Source of the DNA: Meandrina meandrites
Lineage: Eukaryota > Cnidaria > Anthozoa > Scleractinia > Meandrinidae
Assembly (NCBI GenBank): GCA_963693305.1
Contig: OY855903.1
Location: forward strand, 50,085,650-50,149,649
Length of the DNA stretch: 64,000 nucleotides
Reading direction: 5' to 3'
Below are positions 12,001 to 20,660 of this stretch, piece by piece. The notes beneath the pieces are model-generated. The model searched no databases. It worked only from the letters and a program-made list of their open reading frames with translations, and was not told the origin of the DNA. Both the position numbers and the translations under genes were made by a program. How positions within the stretch are numbered: position 1 is the first letter of the stretch; each line of letters opens with the position of its first letter.

Positions 12001-15000
12001 TGGGTATGAGTCTTTGTCCATTTGAGTGGTACCAATCGACTAATTTTAGGGTCCTGGCTCATACACTATAAAGAAACACGTGCAGGTGTACATGTACACA
12101 CATGTACAACTTGTAGAACTAGTTAAACACTTACATTCACCATGTGCCTGTGAAATGATTTGGTAACAGATGGAAGGTTATTCTTTTTTGTGAAAATAGC
12201 AGGCCCACCTTCCTTTGACACTTCCTAAAAAAATCGAAATAATTATTGTTATACGTCACATAATAATCAAACTACATTGTAGATTGGGTGCCTGTATCTA
12301 AGGCCATGGGTTCGATTCTCATCGGGGACTCAGATTTTTTCTTTGTCCCACGCTCGTGACATGTTGATTATTTCATCATTCAGATTTCCTTACCAAGCTT
12401 AAAATTTACCATCTTTCTTTATTTATCAACAAGTGTTTTGTTCATATTTTTGTTTGTAACTTTCTCACCACAAATCAGGCTTTTAGCCAGGTGGGAGTCC
12501 AGGAGTCCTATGGACAGCTACTTTTCAAGAAAAATAATGTGAATTTAACAATTACTGTATACAGAGGTTTTCTTAGCAAATTTGGAAATCTTTAGATACC
12601 TTTGCATTTCATACATGTAACTGCAGAAAAACACCTTCTTGTCTGCTCCTCAGGCCCTCCTATGGGGATGCAGTCAGGCCTGACAAAAATTTTGGACTCT
12701 CACTTTTTAAATCCCTGCTAAAAGCCTGCCACAAAATGTAACTGGTCTGCATGCAAGTCCAAATGGGAAAATCATAATTTTCATGATTGATTTTAGACAA
12801 TTGAATGTGTGAATTTGTTTGTTACCAGTACTGAGTAGTTGTATGACGCAGTGATATATTAGAAGTGTAAATAGACAATCGATTCTGAACATGCTTTAAC
12901 TGGCTTAAAAGTTATGTTGTATCCGAGTACACTGTTTTATTGTTTTGTGCTCTTGTTAAACTTACATCATTAATAAAGACGTTAAAGCCATGTACTACAT
13001 GTATACTGACACGAAACACCTGTTATTTCAAAACACTTCAGAAATGATTGTAGTAAGCACTCATCTGCAGCTCACGGTGAATTTTTCTTTTGTTCTCAAT
13101 TTCCTGCTGTGTACTATGACAGTAATTATTATACATGGCTATAGTTTCTTTATTTAGTAATGAGCATCTTGTGCTTTTAAAATTACAGTATCTGTATTAC
13201 CTTACTGCCTATGACATAAGGTGGAACAATTTCAATATTTTGCTCCTCAAACATCTGCCGACACTGAGCAGTGATAAAGTCCCCAGCCAAAGGAGATTTG
13301 ACGATGGCTTGTTGAAGAACGTATCCGTCATGTACCGGTACTGCACTGGTTTGTGTTGCTCCTGAATCTATTACGAGCCCTGTGGATCTGCCGTTTGCAA
13401 ATGCTGTCAGCACTGCATTCTTGCACAGGAAAAATGCTGGGATGTTGTACTTTTCAAACATCAATTCTGTGAGTTTCTCGCGCTTTGGACGAACGTTCCA
13501 CTGAAAATGACCAAAATGGATTAGCCTTGTGAACTGAATGTAAAAAGTTATTTCAAAGCTTTGTAATAGGCAGGTACAAAATCCGCCATCTCTAGGATAT
13601 TCAAAACAAAGGGAAGTTAAAAGCATGACTGGTTGCAATCACTCTATCTTGGATGTCACAGCATGTTGCATGCCCTCCAGCAAGGTGGTATTAAATTTTT
13701 GAACCATGTGATTGGTGCTGCAAAGTGCACATTAATTAATTGTGCATTGTAGTTCACATCAAATGCAGCAATATTTTTATTTGTACTGCAGCACTTCTTC
13801 CATTGATTAAGGGCTTTCAGTGTTACTCTTGACACACATGACCACAGAAGCTGATGCCCACTAATAACTAAACAGTAATAAATTAAATAATAATTATTTA
13901 ATTTATTGACACGATTGTTATTTTACTTTTTATCTATGCTTCTGCTGTTTTGCCCTTCGGTGTGTATTTTCTTTGAAATAGCAGGAATGCACCAAGCAAA
14001 TTCAAAAGATTCTGGTATTCACTCTTCTGACTACATATACAGCCGGTGGTGTTACATTCTCGGCGACTGCAAATGTAAACAGAGCGCCGTAGCCGTTCCA
14101 CCTCATCCGTTTGCAAATTTTCTTTAGCCGTTCAGCTGTGCGACCTTATCCGTTCGAACATTTTCTGCATCCGTTCAACCTGTTCGGCGCGCGCTATCTG
14201 ATCTTACACGTGCCATACCAGTCTAACGAATGTCGAACGACAGCAGTCACTGAGAGGTACCCAGGTGCCTGTTTAATGGATGCTGATTATTTTTCTAACG
14301 GCTTTGCTATCCGTTCTAATGGATACAGAATTTTCTTTAATGGCTATGCTGTCCGTTCTAACAGTCTTGAGCTAACGGCTAACGGATACATAATTTTTGC
14401 TAACAGTTACACTTTCCGTTCTAACGGCCTGATGTTAACATTTAACGTTTAGCCTAACGCCTCTAACGTTTTTGAGAAAGCATTCTAACAGATGACTAAC
14501 GGATGCCTAATGGCTTTGCCCGTTTAACGGATAACTACTAATGAACGTTTTCCCATTCACGGTCACAATAAATTATTAAAAGTTGCACTTACAGAAGCCT
14601 CAGACATAAGAACTGGGTGAAGGGCTGATTCAGATTTGATGTCCTTTTCATATATGTAGTCCAACAGCTTTTCAAAAGTATCCCAGTCTTCAACTGTATT
14701 GAAAAACAAATTAACCTATTTGTTAGTATGAGCCATGATGTATCCTTAATGCAAACGGATAAGTAAGATAGCCTGTTGTAATAGTTGTGCAGTGTTATGG
14801 AAAATTAAAAAGTGCGCGGTCAAGTATTTGGCTTAGTAACTGGACTGCAAATAAACATTGTCGATGCCTAGCCAGCCCTTTGCACTGCACTAGTCCCCAG
14901 ATTGCCAACCTGTGTAAAATATTTAACCGCCAAATTTTATTTTCACTTGCCATGGCAACCAAAATGGTTGCAGCTTGGAGGGGTCGCCCACTACCTCTCG

Positions 15001-18000
15001 GAACAAGTTACTTCATTGGTTCTTAAAACAATAGATAACAGGTGATAACAATGCCCCTATCCCTGAATAACAATAGAGGTAGTGTTTACAGCGGGCAGAT
15101 GAAAATAGAGGTTCCACAGAGGTAGTGTCTTACTGGCTTGGAGGGCTGCAAAGCATGCATACCTAAAGACTGTCAATTTTACCATCAATCATGGGTACCC
15201 ACTTTTCCTGGGCAACATTTTCAATGGACCCGATTCTGTAATGAATCAGCCAGTCAGTCAGTCAGTCATGATCAGTCAGTCAGTCAGTGGTAAAAACAGA
15301 TTCATGTAAATAGTCCCCTAGATACTAAGTGATAATTCTCTTTGTACTCACTCATTCCATCTTTAACTGGATTTATGATTTCCATGTTGTCTTTCGGAAT
15401 ATGAATATGATTCGTGTCAATGTAATACTTTTTCTCAGGAAGCTTTGGTTTTTCTGCAACAAAGTCATAAATAAAATGAAACCGAAGGCCACGAGTCACA
15501 GCGTGGAAGACTGTTATGAATGTCTTAACACGGGTTAAAAGATCAAAGGCGACCACGGCTTACTACGATAATTCGACCTCTGCTTTCAGACCTATTTTAC
15601 AACTGCTTCACGATGTGGAAACCAACCCTGGGCCCGCACTGAATTATTCTACAAATGGCGTCGGCAAAACAAATGGCAATGTGAGCATAGCACACCTAAA
15701 TGTTCGCTCTCTCAAATGCCGAGATCATTACGTCCTTGTAAAAGAAACAGTGTTGGCAAACAGGTTCGATATATTTACTGTGTCCGAAACATGGCTCAAC
15801 AGCACGGTTCAAGATTTGGAAATCGAAATCCCTGGTTATGTCATCCATCGTCTTGATCGTCAGAATAGCAGAGGCGGCGGCGTCTGTGCCTATGTTTCGC
15901 GAAATTTTAAAGTCGAGTACTTGAGTGACATATCATTTACCGCACCATCTGGTTTCCAGCAATTGTGGCCTAAAATCCAGGTCAAGAACACGAAATCGTT
16001 TATCGTTTGTACCGCGTATAGACCACCAAATACTCCACTGTCATGTTTTGACTCTGACTTAATTGAAACCTTTATTTATGCTTCGTCGTTTAATGTGCCT
16101 ATCTACCTGCTTGCAGATATGAATTGTCGTCTTGAGAGAGACGACAATCCCGAGACGAAAGCCTTACTAAATTTTTGCCGCTCCTACAATCTCTCACAAC
16201 TTATAACTAAGCCAACATGAGTAACGGAAACCACCAGCTCAATTTTGGACGTAATCCTAGCTTCAGATACAAAGCAAGTTCACAATGTTATGGTTTTGGA
16301 AAGCTCGATCAGCGACCACGACCTAGTCTACATTACATTAAAACTAAAGAAAGAGCGCTCCAAACCTGTATATATTACTACCAGAAGCTACAAGCATTAC
16401 AAGGCCGACACATTTCATGATGATATTGCAAAAGCACCGTGGTCAATAGTTGATGTTTTTGATGAGGTCGAGGATAAGCTTCACGTATTCAATCTGCTTT
16501 TTTCTTCTATACTTGACGAACACGCTCCGATTAAAACCTTTAAAGTCCGCGGAAAGCCAAATCCATGTGTAACTGATAACATTCGTGCGCTGATGAAAAC
16601 AAGAGACGATTGGCGCAAAGAAGCAAGAAAACGAAATGATCCTATGGCTTGGACGGCTTACAGAAACTTAAGACAGGAGGTTAAAAGAGAAATTAAAATT
16701 GCTGAACGAGAATTTTTTACAGAACAGATTCAAAGAAATCCAGGCAATACAAACAATATTTGGAAAGCAATCCGCCAAATAATTCCTAGAAAATCCAAAT
16801 CCCACCGAATCTTCAGCAAGGACAACAAAACTGTTGCAGATGAGTTTAATCGGTTTTTCGTTTCTGTTGGCCAGAGTTCCGTTGAAAAAATCCAGTCACT
16901 GGCTAATGAATGCAACATAACACTCAACCGAAATTATTTTGTCCCAAGACAATATCCTTCATGCGAGCAGTTTCATTTGAATACCGTAAGCAGTGGCGAG
17001 ATTGAACGCATAATATCATCAATGCCATCAAACAAAGCCCCAGGGATCGACAAGATTTCTGTTCGTGTTTTGAAGGACTGCCTAAACCCGATTCTTCCAG
17101 TAATTACGTCTATTATCAACACTTCTATTGAAACATGCAAATTTCCTACTGCTTGGAAATTAGCTGAAGTGACACCTCTCCTTAGGTGAAAACCACGAAC
17201 TGGCAAATAACAACAGACCAATTTCTCTTCTACCAGTTTTATCAAAAGTTTGTGAAAAGGTCGTACATAATCAATTCACGTCTTACTTACATTTAAACGA
17301 CAGGTTAACAAAGACCCAAAGCGGCAACAAAAAATGGCACTCAACCGAAACATCTGTCATAGAAACAACCGACACTATTCTTAAAGCGATAGACCAGAAG
17401 ATGTTGACTTCGGTAGTGTTCTTAGACATGAGTAAGGCATTCGACAGCGTCAACCACGAAACCCTAATTTTGAAGTTGCGAGATGTAGGCGCCTCAGACC
17501 CAGTTATCCAGTGGTTTGGTAGCTACCTTAATGATAGACGACAAGTGGTTCGAATCCATTCAACATTGTCAGAGCCCTTGCCCATAGTTTGTGGCGTTCC
17601 GCAGGGAAGTATACTGGGACCACTCTTATTTAGCATATACACAAATGATCTTTCTTCAGCACCACAGAATTGCAGCGTCCAGAGCTATGTGGACGACACT
17701 AAGCTAGTTATATCCTTCAAAATGAAAGATACTGTAAACGCCTTTGCTGACTTAAGAGTTGATTTGCATAGAATAGGCCAATAGTGTTCCAACAACCATT
17801 TATTGTTGAACCCAAGCAAAACTAAACTCATGGTGTTTGGCAGCAGGCAAATGCATTCCAGACTGGACACTCCCAGCCTCACCTTCATGGGAAGAGAACT
17901 CGTACCGGAACACACCGCTAAAGATCTTGGGGTGATTTTGGACAAGAACCTGACCTATGACGAACACATTACCAAAACTGTCTCCTCCTGTATGTCTTGT

Positions 18001-20433
18001 CTCGGTCAAATAAGCCGCACAAAGCATGTTCTTGACAAATGCACCCTACTAACTATTATGAATACTTTAGTTTTTAGTAAACTTTTTTATTGTTCGAACG
18101 TATGGGCGAATACATCAAAAAGTAATATAAGTAAATTACAAGGTATTCAGAACTTTGCCGCTCGAATTGCGACCAGTACGCACAAATATGATCACATCAC
18201 ACCAGTTTTAAAAGAGCTCAAATGGCTACCAGTTGCGACTCAGTTATATTTCAGGAGCGCTATCATGGCCTTCAAATGTCTATCATCTCGCGTGCCGGAG
18301 TACCTGTCTTCCCAGTTCAGTAAGCGAGGAGAAATAAGCGGACGTACCACAAGAAGTTCACAAATGCTGAACATTCCTCTTTTCAAGTCTGCCAGTGGTC
18401 AGAGAACGTTCTACTACAGAACAGTCAGTATCTGGAACTCCATGGATAGCTCTCTAAAAACTCTCGAGAAAGTATCTGCTTTTAAGTTTTATCTTAAACG
18501 TAAACTTATCAAAGATTTTATAGATTCCTAATTCTAGTTAATTAATTTTAAGTCTGAATATTATCTTAGAGTTTTTAAGTAGTTTTAAATTATTATTGTA
18601 TTGTCTTTGAAAAGCCTCTAAGGGGAAAGTCAATAAAGTATGTATGTATGTATGTATGTACGCTAGTTTAACAGTAAGTATTTACACTGCAAAACCACAG
18701 TTTTTGCCACTGCAAAAAGCGTTTTGTTGGTAATTTGTTGCAATAAAACAATTATCCTTTTAAATATTTTCAGTACATGTATATTGTCTGATTTTAGCCA
18801 CCTCAGGCTACAGCCTTGTCGGCTAAGTATCAGGCCATATTCTGCATGATTTTGCAGGATAATTGTTAAATACATGTACAGTGTACACTGGCAATTCTCA
18901 CCTTCACTAGGAACATCTGTGTCCATGAGTTCATCTTTAACTTCTTCTTCCAGCATTCCCATGTATGTAGGGATATCATACTGAAGAAATGATAAATAAA
19001 AATTGATATTGGTACAGTCCTTTCCAAAACAATGCAAGCGTTACGGCGGATGTCCATCGTTTCACCTACAAGTTGATTCGCCTACACTATCATGCTATTA
19101 AAACGAGGAATATACATTGTGTCCTGGCAGGTCCAGTCGATGAAATTCAATAACCGATAAAATCGATTGTAATTGATAATAATCGATAGTAATAATCGAT
19201 TGATATCGGAAATCGATAAAAATCGAAGATCGGAGGAGTTGTGAGTATTGATTCTCATTGATTTTAATCAATTTTGGTCAATTTTCATCAGTTCGGCAAT
19301 GATCTCTTACCATTCAATCGCTGTCTCAGGCTCCTTTTGAATATGCCCCAGTTGTCCCCCCTATTTTTTTCTTGAGGGAAAAAGATTAGCCTGTGCCTAC
19401 TGTTAATGGGCACCCATGGTTACCCTTCAAAATTGCCTCTATCAACAACACTTTCATTTTGTCCGTCATTTGATGACTCGGAGGACTTCGGCAAGACTGA
19501 CTTGAGTCCACGCGAACGGATGCATGACGTATCAGCTTATACCCGGGCTTACAAAATGTTGTAAGAATTCATCAAATGGTTCATTTATTATGACTGATAA
19601 CAATCAATAAAAATCAATGAGGACTTGACTTGTGAGTATCGATTTTCATCGACTGGTGAGACCAATCGATATTAAGTGATTGATTTTTATTGATTATTAT
19701 TGACTGATTTCTGATGGTCGATTTTCATTGATTGGACCCGCCAGGATTGTGTTTAGCATGTTTAGACTGTTACGTTTTGAGAACGAAGAATTTACAGTGT
19801 GTTTAGACTCCAGGGTAGGCAAAACATCTCAGATTGTGTAGGCGAATCCCACCAGTAGGTGAAACGACCAGATTTCATAGTGGCTTACAGAGTGGCAGAC
19901 AAAGAGTGACAGCCACCCCCTCCCTACTAACAAAAAAAAAACGACAATAACAACAACAACCCACACCACTCTGAATTGAATAGAACAACAAAAATGACGG
20001 CAGAAACAAAAATAAAATAGTAGAGGATAACGGAGTGAGATTTGCGAAGCAAACACATGAACTTTGCACACACAACAAGCACTCTGATCCTTTTTTTCCG
20101 AAATAGAAACAAGCTTAAGTTTATACGTTGGGGAGGGGAGGGTATAGCAAAATAGTAGAAAATGTCGTTTATACTTTTTTGTGAATTACAAGTAACCCCA
20201 ACGGGAAGATAAACTTAAAATTCTAACTATCAATTCAACACACAAATCAAATTACCTTTGGACAGTCTTCACCCGCGTAGCCGGCTCGTACTGAATGGGC
20301 GCCAATGTCGAATACAATCGCTCCAACTTCGTCTACAAACGAAAGCGTTTTCTTTAGCTTAGCAGGACTTACAACTCTTACAAATTACACACAAATAGCC
20401 ACTGTTACCTCCGCCGTATACTCCTCCGCTCAT
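49..20433 (-). CDS. ACTL6A: Actin-related protein BAF53 (ACTL6A/B), 12 exons, last exon off-window
   Basis: Actin-related subunit of SWI/SNF (BAF), INO80 and TIP60 chromatin complexes; nuclear. Exons on the minus strand in coding order: 20409-20433, 20256-20332, 18902-18980, 15352-15453, 14593-14693, 13201-13500, 12135-12224, 4206-4267, 3445-3559, 2370-2450, 1286-1381, 49-135. All joins keep frame and use GT..AG. Together they give 405 codons; the family is about 429 residues, so one exon of ~25 codons lies before base 1. Diagnostic stretches are the start [28 protein letters not shown] (exon 2), [19 protein letters not shown] and [16 protein letters not shown] (exon 6), [12 protein letters not shown] (exon 9), [15 protein letters not shown] (exon 11) and [12 protein letters not shown] (exon 12). 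One gene seems to stand for both vertebrate ACTL6A and ACTL6B. Introns hold a 7 kb element (5064-12068), a LINE and a Penelope remnant, all outside exons. Exons and homology seen directly; function from the family. Confidence 0.95.
301..329. repeat. Poly-C tract
   Basis: A run of C with a single T interruption in an ACTL6A intron. The bases between 136 and 1285 are otherwise intron with no further feature seen. Confidence 0.9.
1446..2110. repeat. Minisatellite, ~95-115 bp period, about 6.5 units
   Basis: Blocks containing GACCATTCAAATGAAAGC, then GAGCAGTACTTTCATGTGGT, TGTTTATTATGCTATACAAG and GGTGGTTCTAACTTTTAAGT recur at about 1449, 1542, 1648, 1763, 1858, 1963 and 2057. Units diverge by small indels. 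It lies in the ACTL6A intron after exon 1286-1381. Confidence 0.85.
2520..2558 (-). ncRNA. Hammerhead-ribozyme-like motif in the Penelope terminal repeat
   Basis: On the minus strand CTGTTGA is followed by GACTGT, a 7-base loop, ACAGTC, then GAAA. This is the hammerhead arrangement CUGAUGA-stem II-GAAA with one core change (A to T). Penelope-like elements are known to carry hammerheads in their terminal repeats. The second copy (~3003-3033, plus strand) lost the 3' arm of stem II. Probably inactive. Confidence 0.5.
2640..2992 (-). pseudogene. Penelope GIY-YIG endonuclease C-terminal fragment
   Basis: The minus frame reads [39 protein letters not shown] and KTLESWHSM, then LPGQYTNIL. That order (R-x-KEH, H-x-IDF, VID, LE-x-WH, LP-x-Y) is characteristic of the end of Penelope-like polyproteins, where the Glu in LExWH is part of the endonuclease. 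RT and the GIY-YIG start are absent. Confidence 0.6.
5818..6195 (+). repeat. Two ~190 bp tandem units upstream of the transposon gene
   Basis: The blocks near 5818-6006 and 6009-6195 align along their length: gcatcgttgcgcttcaaaatgaat vs gcattgttgcacctgaaaatgaat (opening parts), cagacaatattttcgtctct vs tagacaatattttcgtctct, and TTCAAGATGGYGGCCA in both. They lie within the element and 270 bp before its gene, where a promoter would be. AAGATGGCGGC is YY1-like. Duplication is seen; promoter role is inferred. Confidence 0.75.
6464..11248 (+). CDS. Transposon protein: Cys/His modules, unassigned core, FEN1/XPG-like nuclease, C-terminal Cys cluster; one frame break
   Basis: Parts: 6464 to ~6800 (frame 1), ~6808-10822 (frame 2), intron 10823-10922 (GTTAGT..CTGCAG), 10923-11248; about 1,550 residues. 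A frame break lies between 6795 and 6811: frame 1 loses the [10 protein letters not shown] module, which continues perfectly in frame 2. Module 1 is C8-x2-H11..H64-x2-C67; module 2 is CIFC (6811-6822)..HRSC. The core contains [12 protein letters not shown] and [13 protein letters not shown], which I cannot assign to a known fold. The nuclease domain (numbering from the Met at 6847) has IIDG D998, VVFD D1041, EEAD E1139/D1141, SSEDTD D1165/D1167 and FTGCD D1225, then [11 protein letters not shown], a helix-hairpin-helix-like stretch. This order and spacing parallel FEN1 metal-binding residues. The last exon has CKCKKAC..CVC..LKC..C..C, a CxC-type cluster. Homology to FEN/XPG is inferred from motifs. 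Confidence 0.75.
11249..12068. other. 3' region of the 7 kb element, no gene seen
   Basis: No coding signal or domain recognised. Subterminal TTAGGGGGT-type blocks occur near 5372 and, inverted, near 11930, which may be transposase-binding sites. AAATAAAA near 11970 could serve as a poly(A) signal. Confidence 0.4.
12277..12360 (+). repeat. tRNA-like SINE fragment
   Basis: GGTTCGATTC resembles a Pol III B box, followed by GGGGACTCAG and a T-rich stretch as in tRNA-derived SINEs. No clear A box, so this may be a truncated copy. Confidence 0.35.
14270..14540. repeat. Cluster of TAACGG/CCGTTA-type hexamers
   Basis: TAACGG or close variants (TAACGT, TAATGG, TAACAG) recur more than a dozen times in this ~270 bp intron segment, often as GCTAACGG or TCTAACGG. 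CCGTT forms also occur upstream from 14090. It may be a decayed short tandem repeat. TAACGG also matches the Myb-type YAACGG site. Confidence 0.6.
15249..15290. repeat. GTCA/CAGT tetranucleotide microsatellite
   Basis: CAGT repeats with a small interruption (ATGA) in the ACTL6A intron next to exon 15352-15453. Confidence 0.85.
15516..18531 (+). pseudogene. LINE endonuclease-reverse transcriptase polyprotein, three disabling changes
   Basis: Frame 15516-17184 holds a short leader with a 2A-like motif, then the APE endonuclease ([34 protein letters not shown]). It is interrupted by an in-frame TGA at 16218-16220, inside the usual TKPTRVT, so an Arg CGA to TGA change is likely. At ~17184 the frame shifts by an apparent 2-base loss (TPLL to GENHEL). 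The RT follows: [40 protein letters not shown] and YVDDTKL (catalytic DD kept). A TAG at 17782-17784, where Trp is expected, breaks it again before [12 protein letters not shown]; the frame then runs to 18531. Not able to make an intact protein as it stands. Confidence 0.85.
15582..15635 (+). other. 2A-like ribosome-skipping peptide motif in the LINE
   Basis: Residues 23-40 of the LINE frame end in [11 protein letters not shown], matching the consensus D-[V/I]-E-x-N-P-G-P preceded by a leucine-rich helix-like stretch. 2A-like peptides are known in CR1-type non-LTR retrotransposons of some invertebrates, where they separate a short leader from the polyprotein. The motif is seen; activity is inferred. 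Confidence 0.8.
19123..19745. mobile_element. ATCGATT-rich non-autonomous TIR element (copy 1)
   Basis: Ends CCTGGCAGGTCCAGTC and its inverted counterpart GATTGGACCCGCCAGG form terminal inverted repeats. A 7-bp direct repeat ATTGTGT flanks it (19116-19122, 19746-19752). The flanks of the body are rich in ATCGAT/AATCGAT forms. A related copy is at 43765-44355. Confidence 0.7.
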
Positions 20434-20660
20434 TTTTGCTGGGAATTCAACGTACAACGTAAAAATGAGTCAGTTTTTGTTGTTGATCAGCAAAGGAAAC
20501 TGGTGAGCAAACTGACGAGGAAACTGACAAATTAGCACGTGTGTGAGTATTCGTTCGTTACTGGTCAGCGTTATAATCAAGATGGCGGACGGGCTGATCC
20601 GCATTCAGACGTTATTTGCACGTTGACTTTGCGGGGTTTTAGCTTGAAACCTTTCACATA
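20434..20660. promoter_or_regulatory. Shared bidirectional promoter between ACTL6A and the CCCH gene
   Basis: Only 227 bp separate the two divergent start codons, so both 5' UTRs and core promoters must fit here unless there are upstream noncoding exons. Visible motifs are an E-box CACGTG at 20536-20541 and AAGATGGCGGA near 20579-20589, which resembles the YY1/initiator-type AAGATGGCGGC found at many animal housekeeping promoters. Two short AAACTGAC repeats lie near 20510-20530. No TATA box is evident. The geometry is seen; promoter activity is inferred. Confidence 0.75.

Larger units (their letters stand above)
5064..12068 (+). mobile_element. 7.0 kb terminal-inverted-repeat element with FEN1-like nuclease, superfamily unknown
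   Basis: Left end TAGTGTATGAGCCA at 5064 is mirrored by TGGCTCATACACTA ending at 12068. Inside, both ends also share GGTACCA then ATGGACAAAGA about 30-55 bp in, so the imperfect inverted repeat spans roughly 60 bp. TAA flanks both sides (5061-5063 and 12069-12071), a likely 3-bp target duplication (a TA duplication with ends shifted by 2 bp fits equally). The element sits in an ACTL6A intron, opposite strand, its right end 66 bp from exon 12135-12224. Contents: upstream tandem repeat, one interrupted gene (6464-11248) and an 820 bp 3' region with no further gene. Ends read TAGTG..CACTA, the reverse of CACTA elements. Confidence 0.75.
15481..18660 (+). mobile_element. CR1/L2-like non-LTR retrotransposon copy, 5' truncated or minimal, decayed
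   Basis: It lies in the ACTL6A intron between exons 15352-15453 and 18902-18980, on the opposite strand. It has an APE-type endonuclease, a reverse transcriptase, a conserved C-terminal region and a 3' end AATAAAGT followed by an ATGT tetramer tail (18637-18660), typical of CR1/L2-clade elements whose 3' ends are short repeats rather than poly(A). The exact 5' edge is not determinable; it begins within ~30 bp of the ACTL6A splice acceptor. Confidence 0.85.

Noticed and set aside
5064..12068. Calling the 7 kb element a CACTA/EnSpm transposon because its ends contain CACTA
   Set aside because: Ends read TAGTG...CACTA, the reverse of the CACTA...TAGTG polarity, and the protein lacks any recognisable CACTA transposase.
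12600..12640. YMYEMQ stretch after CTGCAG on the minus strand as an ACTL6A exon
   Set aside because: Too short and no homology; a better exon exists nearby.
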